This document shows positions 15,176 through 23,373 of a DNA stretch of 64,000 nt, piece by piece. The notes under the pieces are model-generated. The model was not told where the DNA came from and made no database searches. It saw nothing but the letters and a program-made list of their open reading frames with translations. Source of the stretch: SLHU01 sp009929975 (GTDB lineage: Bacteria; Bacillota; Clostridia; Saccharofermentanales; UBA5734); contig JAXGZQ010000002.1 of NCBI GenBank assembly GCA_040776905.1, positions 1-64,000 of the forward strand. The letters run 5' to 3'. The translations under genes were made by a program, and so were the position numbers. How positions within the stretch are numbered: position 1 is the first letter of the stretch; each line of letters opens with the position of its first letter.

Positions 15176-16249
15176 ATGGAACTGTCACTTAAACCGGATT
15201 TCGAGACGGTCAGGCAGCGTTATGACGCGTTCTGGCACCAGGAGATCATCGACCGTGCCCCGGTCAATCTCATTCTACCGGGATCGCTGGATCGTCCTTT
15301 GCCGGTCAAAACCTATGCCACGCATCAGGAACGGTGGCTGGATATTGAGTTTCGTGCTGAACGCCTGGATATCGAGATGCGCAGTCAGGTTTATCTAGCC
15401 GATGCCCTGCCCGTCGCCTGGCCGAATATGGGACCGGAAATTTTCAGCGCCTGGTGCGGCTGCGGCTACCAATATGGTGAGACAACCACCTGGAGTACGC
15501 CCTGCGTTGAGGATTGGCAGCGTGATGGCGATCAGGCGGTCTTCCGGGCGGATCACCCACTATTTCGCAAAACAATTGAATTCACCCGCCGGCTGATCGA
15601 CCTGGGACGGGGCGACTATATTGTCGGCCTGACGGACTTTCATCCCGGAGGCGATCATCTGGCGGCCCTGCGTGATCCGCAGACCCTGGCCATCGATCTG
15701 CTCGATCAGCCGGACGCGGTCAAGGCAAAACTCGCGACGGTCAACCGGGAGTATTTTTCCGCCTATGATACGTTCTATCATCTCCTGCGTGAAGCGGGAA
15801 TGCCGATCAGTTCATGGATACCGCTCATTCATGATCAGCGCTACTACATACCGTCCAACGATTTTTCCTGCATGATCAGCAACGAGATGTTCTGTGAGTT
15901 TTTCCTGCCCGGCCTGATCGATGAATGCCGTTTCTATGACCGCTCGATCTATCATCTGGACGGACCCGGCGCACTACGCCATCTGGATACGATTCTGGAT
16001 ATTCCTGAACTCGATGCCGTGCAATGGGTCTGTGGTGCGGGCAATGAAGGCTATCACCGCTGGGTCAATGTCTATCAGAAGATTCAGCGGAAGAAGAAAA
16101 GCCTGATGCTGATTGATGTCACCCTGAATGAACTGCCGCTGATTTTTGAGACCCTCCGGCCGGAGGGCGTCTGGTTTTCCGGCATCAGAGGTGTTCATGA
16201 CAAAGAGACCGCGCAGGCCGTGATCAGACGGATTGAACAGTGGCGCTGA
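15176..16249 (+). CDS. Second uroporphyrinogen-decarboxylase-fold protein
   Basis: 357 residues from ATG 15176, 6 bases after CGGAGGG. A GTG or ATG further up lacks a site. Recognisable family parts are LSLKPDFETVRQRYDAFWHQ at the start, the region VGLTDFHPGGDHLAALRDPQ, and SIYHLDGPGALRHLDTILDI followed by LDAVQWVCGAGNEG, a layout shared with URO-D-like proteins of anaerobes that are not heme enzymes. The catalytic role is unknown; corrinoid- or glycan-linked methyl transfer is a guess. It diverges from the trpXYZ-like operon. A possible extended -10 (TGATACGAT, 15130-15138) lies upstream. Confidence 0.78.
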   Translation: MELSLKPDFETVRQRYDAFWHQEIIDRAPVNLILPGSLDRPLPVKTYATHQERWLDIEFRAERLDIEMRSQVYLADALPVAWPNMGPEIFSAWCGCGYQYGETTTWSTPCVEDWQRDGDQAVFRADHPLFRKTIEFTRRLIDLGRGDYIVGLTDFHPGGDHLAALRDPQTLAIDLLDQPDAVKAKLATVNREYFSAYDTFYHLLREAGMPISSWIPLIHDQRYYIPSNDFSCMISNEMFCEFFLPGLIDECRFYDRSIYHLDGPGALRHLDTILDIPELDAVQWVCGAGNEGYHRWVNVYQKIQRKKKSLMLIDVTLNELPLIFETLRPEGVWFSGIRGVHDKETAQAVIRRIEQWR

Positions 16250-16268
16250 TGAACCGGTGCCGGCCAGC

Positions 16269-16718
16269 CTAGGCGCGCGATTTTCGTGTCTGCTGAAAAA
16301 TGAGAAACAGGCCGAGCAGACTGAGCGCGGATCCTCCGATCAGCAGGACCAGGCGTGTCTGTGCCTGTGCGCCAGGTAAAACTGCCTGTGCCGGCTGGGC
16401 CGGATCATACTGGACCGTCCGCAATGTACCGATACTGGCCGGATTGGTTGATGAAATGGTCGAAACAATCTGGAAACGGCTGCCATCAACCTGATATTCG
16501 ACAATCTCAGCGTATCGGGTGATCGGGTTATCCTGGCTGTCGCGGCCGGCGACTTCCTGATGACCGGTCACCTGTCCCTGAACCGTTTCATAGCCGGAGG
16601 ATGCCTTTTTCTGCTGATTCATGCTGATGACAGAATAACCCAGTACGGCCAGCCCGATGACTGTCAGGATGATGGCGATGATCCATTGCTTTCTGAACGT
16701 GCTACCAGTCTCTGACAC
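16269..16718 (-). CDS. DUF3592-type membrane protein
   Basis: 149 residues with a transmembrane helix near 11-31, an extracytoplasmic DUF3592-like beta domain of about 80 residues (VQGQVTGHQEVAGRDSQDN, then YAEIVEYQVDGSRFQIVS and GTLRTVQYDPAQP), and a second helix near 122-142. The YDPxxP motif is typical. Function is unknown in the family. It is a single gene convergent with the URO-D-like gene 19 bp away. Confidence 0.82.
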   Translation of the reverse strand: MSETGSTFRKQWIIAIILTVIGLAVLGYSVISMNQQKKASSGYETVQGQVTGHQEVAGRDSQDNPITRYAEIVEYQVDGSRFQIVSTISSTNPASIGTLRTVQYDPAQPAQAVLPGAQAQTRLVLLIGGSALSLLGLFLIFQQTRKSRA

Positions 16719-16845
16719 GACACGTCACCTCGCGTTTCATCTCAATATCAATCAAGGTTTACAGGATGGAATTGATCGATCAGAAGTCGATCTGATTGTA
16801 TTCTAGCAGGTTGTCCTGCCAATGGATAGACTCGATCCTAACAGA

Positions 16846-16874
16846 TTGACGCTTGTCTATGTTAAGGTTATGCT
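16846..16874 (+). promoter_or_regulatory. Promoter of the arsR-like gene
   Basis: TTGACG (16846-16851), 17-bp spacer, TATGCT (16869-16874). It lies 46 bp upstream of the chosen ATG at 16920. Confidence 0.6.
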
Positions 16875-16919
16875 TATAGATGATTGCCGATGGCAAATGA
16901 TGAAATGAGGGTGATGGCG

Positions 16920-17231
16920 ATGAATTACAAAGAGGCCGCTTTACGATATAAAGCCCTGTCAGATGAAACAAGGCTGAAAATTGTTGATATGCTTTCCTGT
17001 GATGAGCTGTGTGCCTGCAATATTCTCGAGGCTTTCCAGATCACACAGCCGACATTGTCTTACCACATGAAGATTCTGACCGACAGCGGTCTGGTCAAAG
17101 CGCGTAAGGACGGGGCCTGGACACGGTATACACTGAATAAGGAACTCTTTGAGCAGCTGCGCCTGTTTATCGATCATCTGACCAGCGATCAAGAGGAATG
17201 CATCTGCCATGTCCCGTCACCTTGTCAGTGA
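16920..17231 (+). CDS. arsR: ArsR/SmtB-family metalloregulator
   Basis: 103 residues from ATG 16920, preceded by GAGGGTG at 7 bases; ATG 16914 is possible. The winged helix-turn-helix is plain (YKALSDETRLKIVDML; FQITQPTLSYHMKILTDSGL; ARKDGAWTRYTLN). The metal site DELCACNIL has the ELCxC form of arsenite-sensing ArsR proteins. The C-terminus adds CICHVPSPC, a further cluster of thiols. In the family, As(III) binding to these cysteines releases the operator. No arsenic efflux or reductase gene lies next to it. It ends 7 bp inside the convergent TetR-type gene, so its target must be elsewhere or it is an orphan. Confidence 0.9.
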   Translation: MNYKEAALRYKALSDETRLKIVDMLSCDELCACNILEAFQITQPTLSYHMKILTDSGLVKARKDGAWTRYTLNKELFEQLRLFIDHLTSDQEECICHVPSPCQ

Positions 17232-17836
17232 TGGCTGACGCTGTTTATCTTTTGTTCTGTCGGCCGCATGATCGGACCTGAGACGCTCATGGTCAGATTG
17301 ATGATGGTTTCAGCCATATAGCGTGGAGACTTTCGGATGTTGTCATTGAGCCATTTCTGAATGACCCCGACACAGCCGGTCAGAATGAAGGCATAGAGAT
17401 ACTCCGCGTCTTCCGGCGACATGTCATACCGTCTGGCCATTTCGAGCATGAAACGGTCATAGACCAGCTGGAAGATGCGCTTCTGGAAGTTAAGGTCACC
17501 ACGTTCGCCGAGGAGCAGCTTACAGATCTTGGCATTTTCCCTGATATAGTCGAAAATATGCTCGACGGTGTCAACCGGAAGTATGGACGTCTGATCACCC
17601 GTGTACACTGCCAGATGTTTTTCCAGATTTTCAAACAGCTCATTCTCAATCTGTTTCATCAAGTCGTAGGGATCCGAATAATGCGCGTAGAACGTCGCCC
17701 GGTTGATGTCCGCACCTTCGCAGATGTCTTTGACAGAGATGCGGGTAATGGCCTGCTTTTCCAGCAGATCGATAAAACTTTCCTTCAGGACCATTTTGGT
17801 ATATCTGACGCGGCGATCTTCTTTTTTTACAGCCAT
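17225..17836 (-). CDS. TetR/AcrR-family transcriptional repressor
   Basis: 203 residues from ATG 17836, which has GGAGG 8 bases upstream; an in-frame start 11 codons earlier lacks one. The N-terminal TetR helix-turn-helix is clear (VLKESFIDLLEKQAITRISV, then ICEGADINRATFYAHYSD). The C-terminus resembles the TetR_C_33/DhaS-like group (AEYLYAFILTGCVGVIQKWL). It diverges from the MMPL exporter operon, and two dyads lie between the two genes, so it very likely represses that operon and itself until an inducer binds. Confidence 0.92.
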   Translation of the reverse strand: MAVKKEDRRVRYTKMVLKESFIDLLEKQAITRISVKDICEGADINRATFYAHYSDPYDLMKQIENELFENLEKHLAVYTGDQTSILPVDTVEHIFDYIRENAKICKLLLGERGDLNFQKRIFQLVYDRFMLEMARRYDMSPEDAEYLYAFILTGCVGVIQKWLNDNIRKSPRYMAETIINLTMSVSGPIMRPTEQKINSVSHH

Positions 17837-17893
17837 GACGTTTTCCTCCAGATCATTCCGTACTGTCATCTGCTCGACAGGATGCTGGTGTTT

Positions 17894-17956
17894 TGTCGAT
17901 TAGACAACAATTTATATTAAACTGATTGTTGAATAATATGTCATATGAATTATACT
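17894..17956. promoter_or_regulatory. Divergent control region: TetR operator dyads and exporter promoter
   Basis: TTGTC-GATTA-GACAA (17894-17906 plus flank) and CAACAAT (17905-17911)/ATTGTTG (17925-17931, 13 bp apart) are inverted repeats. TTGAAT (17929-17934), a 16-bp spacer and TATACT (17951-17956) make a promoter toward the exporter. Its -35 overlaps the right operator arm, so repressor binding would block it. Confidence 0.6.
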
Positions 17957-18045
17957 ATTAATGTGAAATATAAACAACGGTATGTATGATAAATAATGAA
18001 TCAACACTTCTTCGCGGGTTCAGAAGATCAGCCGGAGGCACGTAT

Positions 18046-20139
18046 ATGTCCATTGCCCAGATTGTGACAAACCACAAAAAAACAGTGGTTCTCGTTTTTG
18101 TTCTGCTTACTTTGATCAGTGCTCTTTTTTCCATGCTGGTGACCATCAATTACAATATGGAGGATTATCTGCCGGATGACGCGCCTTCAACAAAAGCCAT
18201 TGACGTGATGAAACAGTCCTTTGCTGAAGCGACACCGAACGCGCGTGTGATGCTGGTCGATGTCACCATCAGGGACGCACTGATCTATAAAGACGCGATT
18301 GCTGCTCTGCCGGGTGTACAGGCGGTCACCTGGCTTGATGATGTGACCGGTCGGCAGGCCCTGCTCACGACGCCGGCAGATTTTTTCGAGCCGTCGGTCG
18401 TCGACCTCTATTATAAGGACCAGCATGCCTTGGTCAGCGTTTCCATCCGATCCGGCGAGGAAGTCGAGGCGGTTGATTCGATCCGCGAACTGCTCGGTGA
18501 GCCTCACGCGATCGCCGGTCCTGCGGTCAATATGGCAGAAACGGCTTCCATGGCGGTTTCCGAGGTTGTGAAGGCGGTGATCATTCTCCTGCCGATCATC
18601 CTTTTAATCCTGATTGTCGCCACGACATCATGGATTGAGCCGTTATTTTTCCTGCTGACCATCGGTGTGGCGGTCGTGATCAATCTTGGAACGACAGCAC
18701 TGTTTCCTGATGTATCCTACCTGACCCAGACGGTCAGCCCGATTCTCCAGCTGGCGGTTTCAATGGATTACGCGATTTTTCTCCTGCACAGCTTTAATGA
18801 GTACCGGACGTCCCATGAGCCTGATCGGGCCATGCAGCTGGCCATGAAGCGTGCCCTGCCGACGGTCGCCGCCAGTGCGGCAACCACCATGGTCGGATTC
18901 GCCGCGTTGATGTTCATGCGGTTTGGCATCGGTTCTGACCTGGGGATTCATCTTCTGATCGGTATTCTGCTCAGTTTTGTCTCAGTCATGGTGTTTCTGC
19001 CGGCTCTGGTGCTGCTCTTTGCCGGCTGGTCTGATAAATTCCGTCATCGCCGGCTGATTCCCAGTCTGGCCGGAGTCAGCCGCGGACTGACCAGAATCCG
19101 GATTCCCCTGATGATTCTCGCGCTTGTCGTCACGATTCCCTGTTTTCTGGCACAGCGCGACACCACCTATATGTATGGTAATGATACGATTACCGACAGT
19201 TCGAAGGCCGGAGTGGACGCCGCCCGGATCGACGCGGTGTTCGGACAAGAGAATATGGCAGCCCTGCTGATTCCGAGAGGCGACCCCGGCGCGGAAGTTG
19301 AACTGGCCGCGGAGCTGGCCAAGATTCCGCATGTCAGTCATGTCGTCTCTTATGTCACGTCTGTCGGGTCTGAAATACCGATCCAGTTTGTTCCTGATTC
19401 GGTCCAGTCCCAATTCTATTCCGATGAGTTTGCCCGTCTGGTTCTTTATCTGAATGTACCGGAAGAAGGGGAGGCGACATTCACCGCGGTGGATCAGATC
19501 AGAGAAACCGTCTCCAGCCGCTATCCGGTGTACTATCTGGCCGGTCAGAGCTCGTCACTCGACGACATGCGGTCAATTGTCTCCGTGGATACGAAAATGG
19601 TCAGCCTGATCGCGATCATCGGTATTTTTCTGGTCATTCTGCTGACTTTCCGGTCAATCTCCATCCCGGCCTTTCTGGTTTTCAGCATTCAGTCCGCCAT
19701 CTGGATTAATTTATCGATCGCTTATTTTTCGGATCAATCACTGAATTTCATCGGCTATCTGATCATCAGTACTGTACAGCTTGGCGCGACGGTCGACTAC
19801 GCGATTCTATTGACCAATCACTATCTGCAGGATCGGAAAGAATTATCGCGCAAAGACGCCATGCAGAAGACACTGACCGATAATCTGGCGGCGATCCTGG
19901 TATCCGCAGGTATCCTGTCGGGTGCCGGATTTGTTTTGGCCGCGACTTCGAGCAACCCGATTATCGCCCAGCTTGGTATCCTGCTGGGCAGAGGGACGGT
20001 GCTATCTTTCGTGTCAGTTGTCTGTGTCCTGCCGGCGCTGTTGGTCATGTTTGACAAAGTCATTGCCGCGACGACGCTGCAACATGGTTTTCATAAGGCC
20101 CGCCACGGGTCTGCTTCAGGGGAGGAGCGCTCACAATGA
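18046..20139 (+). CDS. MMPL/RND-family exporter
   Basis: 697 residues from ATG 18046, preceded by GGAGGC. RND-type topology: TM1, a first external domain, TM2-6 with the signature AVSMDYAIFLLHSFNEYR, TM7, a second external domain, TM8-12 with QLGATVDYAILLTNHY. The internal repeat of these two DYAI motifs is diagnostic of MMPL proteins; the aspartates are the predicted proton-relay residues. In Gram-positive bacteria such pumps export lipids or hydrophobic drugs. It overlaps the next gene by ATGA and is controlled by the divergent TetR protein. The substrate is not deducible. Confidence 0.92.
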   Translation: MSIAQIVTNHKKTVVLVFVLLTLISALFSMLVTINYNMEDYLPDDAPSTKAIDVMKQSFAEATPNARVMLVDVTIRDALIYKDAIAALPGVQAVTWLDDVTGRQALLTTPADFFEPSVVDLYYKDQHALVSVSIRSGEEVEAVDSIRELLGEPHAIAGPAVNMAETASMAVSEVVKAVIILLPIILLILIVATTSWIEPLFFLLTIGVAVVINLGTTALFPDVSYLTQTVSPILQLAVSMDYAIFLLHSFNEYRTSHEPDRAMQLAMKRALPTVAASAATTMVGFAALMFMRFGIGSDLGIHLLIGILLSFVSVMVFLPALVLLFAGWSDKFRHRRLIPSLAGVSRGLTRIRIPLMILALVVTIPCFLAQRDTTYMYGNDTITDSSKAGVDAARIDAVFGQENMAALLIPRGDPGAEVELAAELAKIPHVSHVVSYVTSVGSEIPIQFVPDSVQSQFYSDEFARLVLYLNVPEEGEATFTAVDQIRETVSSRYPVYYLAGQSSSLDDMRSIVSVDTKMVSLIAIIGIFLVILLTFRSISIPAFLVFSIQSAIWINLSIAYFSDQSLNFIGYLIISTVQLGATVDYAILLTNHYLQDRKELSRKDAMQKTLTDNLAAILVSAGILSGAGFVLAATSSNPIIAQLGILLGRGTVLSFVSVVCVLPALLVMFDKVIAATTLQHGFHKARHGSASGEERSQ

Positions 20140-21938
20140 GAAAAACAATCGCAATGACGATCAGCCTCATTCTGCTGATGAGCCTGATCCTGATGGCGGT
20201 GGCAGCCGGTCAGCCGGTAATGGCCTCACAGATGCCATCGGAAAAAGAAGAGATCATCTATGGCCTGCTTGAGCATGATGGCCAGGTTCGCCAGTTAACG
20301 GTTGTCAACATGTTTGGCGCCGGTGATGTGGTTGACTATGGCCGTTACCGCACGGTCCAGAACTTAACCTCATCTGAACCGGTTGAACAGGTTGATGATC
20401 GTCTGAGTGTACCGAATGACGCCGCGCATTTTTCCTATCGAGGAGATCTGGAAGAAACGGCGCTGCCCTGGATGATCAAGATTCAGTATCAACTGGACGG
20501 TCAGATGATATCAGCCGGTGAGTTGGCCGGAGAAAGCGGTCAGTTGCTGATCACGGTCAGTGTTTCGGAAAATACACAGATAGATCCGGTCTTTTTTGAC
20601 CATTATATGCTGCAATTGACCCTCAGCCTTGATGGCACGACATTCAGTGAAATTGAATCACCTGGAGCGACAATCGCCAATGCCGGTCAGAACAAGGTCA
20701 TCAGTCATACGATCCTGCCCGGCCAGGGCGCGGAAATCGAAATGTCCATGCGGGTCCGTGACTGTGCCTTTAATGGGTTTGAGTTCGCGGCACTGCCTTT
20801 TTCGTTTCCGTTTGAGCTGCCCGACACCGATCCGCTGGTTGATGAAATGGTCAGCCTGTCCGATGCCGTAGCCGGCCTGAGTGATGGACTCAGCCAACTG
20901 GCGGCCGGAGTGGCCGAGCTCGGTCAGGGTGCCCGCGATCTGACCGCTGGTTCAGAGGATTATGCAGATGGACTGGCTGCTCTCGATCGAAATTCCGCTG
21001 CGCTTGTCCAATCATCGGAACAAATCCAGTCAGTTCTGCAACAGATTGGCAGCGCACTCGCGGTAGAGGATTTCGCCGGAGACGATCTCGCCGCTCTGGC
21101 TGAACTGCCGGGAGTCCTGCAGCAGCTGGCGGCAGGGCTGGATCAGCTGGCGGCCGGCATGACTGAGCTGCAGAGCGGGTTTACCGATGCTCACACGGCG
21201 CTTGCGAGCGCGATTGACGCGATTCCGGATACAGATATCAACCCGTCAGAGCTCTATGCGGCGATTTATGGCCAGGTCCAGCTGGAAGAACAGCTGGGTG
21301 AGCTGATGCGCTACTACGGCGCGGCCAAAGGAGTTCAGGGAACGTACGCGGCAGTGGAAGGTGCTTTCAGCGGGGTCAGCTACAGCCTGATCGAAATGCG
21401 GACGTCCATACAGGAAATCGCGGATGTCATGAATTCGATGGCAGATGAACTGCTGCAGTCGCTCGGTACGATTCAGATCGTGGAGGAACTGGCCGCGCTC
21501 AGTCAGGGATTAACCCAGCTGCAGACTGAATATCAGCGATTTCACCAGGGTCTGGCCGGCTACACCGATGGCGTCCATGATCTGGCACAGGGCTACCGCG
21601 GGATTCATAGCGGCATCGGCAGCGTTTCGGAGGGAATTGATTCGATGGCCGGAGGGGCATCTGACCTTGCGGATGGCGGCAGGGACCTGACGGCTGGCGT
21701 GAGTGATCTGCCGGTCCGGATCGAGGAAGGCCTCACGGATCTGATGGGCCAGTATGATGTTGCCGCGTTTGTGCCCCGTTCCTTTGTATCAGACAAGAAT
21801 ACTGAGGTAAGCGCTGTACAGTTTGTCCTGCGCACAGATCCTGTCACGGCTGATTCAGCGCCGGATATGGAGCCGCCGCCCCCTGAACGCCTCAATTTTT
21901 TCCAAAAACTGTTGAAACTGTTCGGACTGCTGAACTGA
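20136..21938 (+). CDS. Secreted partner of the MMPL exporter with Leu/Gly heptad repeats
   Basis: 600 residues. A signal peptide (about 1-30, cleavage near VMA) is followed by a beta-rich domain to ~230. Then comes a long helical region full of X-X-X-Leu-X-X-Gly heptads (LSDGLSQLAAGVAELGQGAR; LQQLAAGLDQLAAGMTELQS; and again near 470-540), the pattern seen in YhgE/Pip-type proteins. The C-terminus is proline-rich then amphipathic (FFQKLLKLFGLL) without a clear membrane helix. Its start overlaps the exporter stop (ATGA), so the two are made together. The helical hairpin could bridge pump and cell wall, like an external adaptor; this is inference. Confidence 0.85.
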   Translation: MRKTIAMTISLILLMSLILMAVAAGQPVMASQMPSEKEEIIYGLLEHDGQVRQLTVVNMFGAGDVVDYGRYRTVQNLTSSEPVEQVDDRLSVPNDAAHFSYRGDLEETALPWMIKIQYQLDGQMISAGELAGESGQLLITVSVSENTQIDPVFFDHYMLQLTLSLDGTTFSEIESPGATIANAGQNKVISHTILPGQGAEIEMSMRVRDCAFNGFEFAALPFSFPFELPDTDPLVDEMVSLSDAVAGLSDGLSQLAAGVAELGQGARDLTAGSEDYADGLAALDRNSAALVQSSEQIQSVLQQIGSALAVEDFAGDDLAALAELPGVLQQLAAGLDQLAAGMTELQSGFTDAHTALASAIDAIPDTDINPSELYAAIYGQVQLEEQLGELMRYYGAAKGVQGTYAAVEGAFSGVSYSLIEMRTSIQEIADVMNSMADELLQSLGTIQIVEELAALSQGLTQLQTEYQRFHQGLAGYTDGVHDLAQGYRGIHSGIGSVSEGIDSMAGGASDLADGGRDLTAGVSDLPVRIEEGLTDLMGQYDVAAFVPRSFVSDKNTEVSAVQFVLRTDPVTADSAPDMEPPPPERLNFFQKLLKLFGLLN

Positions 21939-21962
21939 TCCTGACGATCCGATTCTCCCGGA

Positions 21963-22036
21963 TTGACGAATGCCAGGCATCTGTGTACGATATGGCTAAC
22001 CCGGCTTTTCCTTCGCTGTGAGGCAGGAGAAGCCGG
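21963..22036 (+). promoter_or_regulatory. Promoter and 5'-UTR hairpin of the DUF438 gene
   Basis: TTGACG (21963-21968), 17-bp spacer, TACGAT (21986-21991). The transcript would start near 21998 and begin almost at once with a strong hairpin, CCGGCTTTTCC (22001-22011) and GGAGAAGCCGG (22026-22036, one G-U pair). The downstream TCTTCAA is a poor U-tract, so it may stabilise the mRNA or attenuate. Alternatively it terminates the operon before it. Confidence 0.5.
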
Positions 22037-22088
22037 TCTTCAAATTCGGGAACTGATCCAACCAGTCAGTTGAGAACAGGAGTACTTA

Positions 22089-23288
22089 ATGAATAATAGA
22101 GTCATGCAACTCGCGGCCTTGCTGCAGCGCCTGATCGATGATGAGAACCCGGCCCTGGTCGCAGACGCCTTCAGGAAGACCCTCGGTCCGATCACCAGTG
22201 CTGAGCTGGCCGAAGCGGAGAACTGGCTGGCCGAGAACGGTGTCGCGATCGAAGTGATTCAACGAGCGAATGAAAAACACGCGGACCTGGTCGCCGGCCA
22301 GCTGGAAAGCAGCCGTCATGAACTGGCGGACCAGTTGGATCCCGGCCATCCGGCCTTTGTCCTGATGGCCGAGAACAAAGGGCTGCGCCACTTCATTGAA
22401 ATGAAACTCAAGCCATCTTTGCAACGCTATGGTGAGGAGCAAAATGAGAAGAACCGTCTCGATCTTCTGGCCGCGGCAGAGCAGCTGGCCCAGGTGGTCC
22501 GGCATTATGAGCGTAAAGAAAACCTGCTGTTTCCGTTCCTGGAAAAAGCCGGCATGACAACACCGGCGAAAGTCATGTGGGGGGTCGATGATATCATCCG
22601 CGACCTGCTCCGGATGCTGGTCGATGCCGTCAGCGAGGATCAGCCGCTTGTCCGTCGGATTGATCTGGTCGCGAAGCGCCTGCTGGCCCAGGTTGAGCAC
22701 ATGATCGTCAAAGAGGAAGAAATTCTGCTGCCGATGCTGATGCCACTGATGACAGATGGAGACTGGCTGCTGGTCGCCCGGGAGAGCCGCCATATCGGGT
22801 ATGTCTTCAATCAGGGGATTGAAGGGGGCTCGCAATCAGATGCCCTGACCTGGCAGCTGGGCCGGGAAGGACAGGCGGCTGAATCCGTGTTGCAGCCTGA
22901 GGGCAGAATCAACTTGCCGAGCGGCCATCTGACGGTTGACCAGCTGACCGCGATGCTCAACACATTGCCGACTGATTTGACATTCGCGGACAGTGATGAC
23001 ATCATCCGGTATTTTTCTGAAGGGAAACACCAGGTGTTCACACGGACGAGAACGATTATCGGCCGTGACCTGTATCTTTGCCATCCGCCGCAGCTGGTTC
23101 CAGTGATCCGGAAACTGATCGACGACTTCAGAAACGGCAGAAAAGACCAGGAAATCGTACCGGTGCGCAAAGGCAGTCAGCTGAATCTGATCCGCTACTA
23201 TGCGGTCCGTGATGAGCAGGGTGCGTTTATCGGTACACTGGAGGTCACGGAAGAAATTTCCGCTATTCTTGATCTGGTGCAGGATTGA
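22089..23288 (+). CDS. DUF438-hemerythrin-PAS protein
   Basis: 399 residues in three parts. The N-terminal ~75 residues are a DUF438 domain (LQRLIDDENPALVADAFRKT). Next is a hemerythrin-like four-helix bundle (residues ~80-240) with diiron ligand candidates in HYERKENLLFPFLEKAG, MWGVDDIIRD and EHMIVKEEEILLPML. Last is a C-terminal PAS domain (residues ~285-395; ADSDDIIRYFSEGKHQVFTR, then GRDLYLCHPP and FIGTLEVTEEI). This architecture occurs in anaerobes and is linked in the family to oxygen or NO sensing. CAGGAGT precedes the ATG. It sits 85 bp before a Crp/Fnr regulator, and both fit a nitrosative-stress role with hcp at 42 kb. Confidence 0.9.
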   Translation: MNNRVMQLAALLQRLIDDENPALVADAFRKTLGPITSAELAEAENWLAENGVAIEVIQRANEKHADLVAGQLESSRHELADQLDPGHPAFVLMAENKGLRHFIEMKLKPSLQRYGEEQNEKNRLDLLAAAEQLAQVVRHYERKENLLFPFLEKAGMTTPAKVMWGVDDIIRDLLRMLVDAVSEDQPLVRRIDLVAKRLLAQVEHMIVKEEEILLPMLMPLMTDGDWLLVARESRHIGYVFNQGIEGGSQSDALTWQLGREGQAAESVLQPEGRINLPSGHLTVDQLTAMLNTLPTDLTFADSDDIIRYFSEGKHQVFTRTRTIIGRDLYLCHPPQLVPVIRKLIDDFRNGRKDQEIVPVRKGSQLNLIRYYAVRDEQGAFIGTLEVTEEISAILDLVQD

Positions 23289-23328
23289 TCTTTTCGCCTG
23301 TCATATCGGTGATGCAGCTTGGGCTTTA

Positions 23329-23337
23329 TGCTATACT
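23329..23337 (+). promoter_or_regulatory. Extended -10 element for the Crp/Fnr gene
   Basis: TGC-TATACT, an extended -10 (TGn) 37 bp upstream of the ATG, without a good -35. It suggests that the regulator can be made independently of the DUF438 gene. Confidence 0.45.
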
Positions 23338-23373
23338 GGATAATGTCAGTCAACCGTAATGTGAGGGAAAAGA

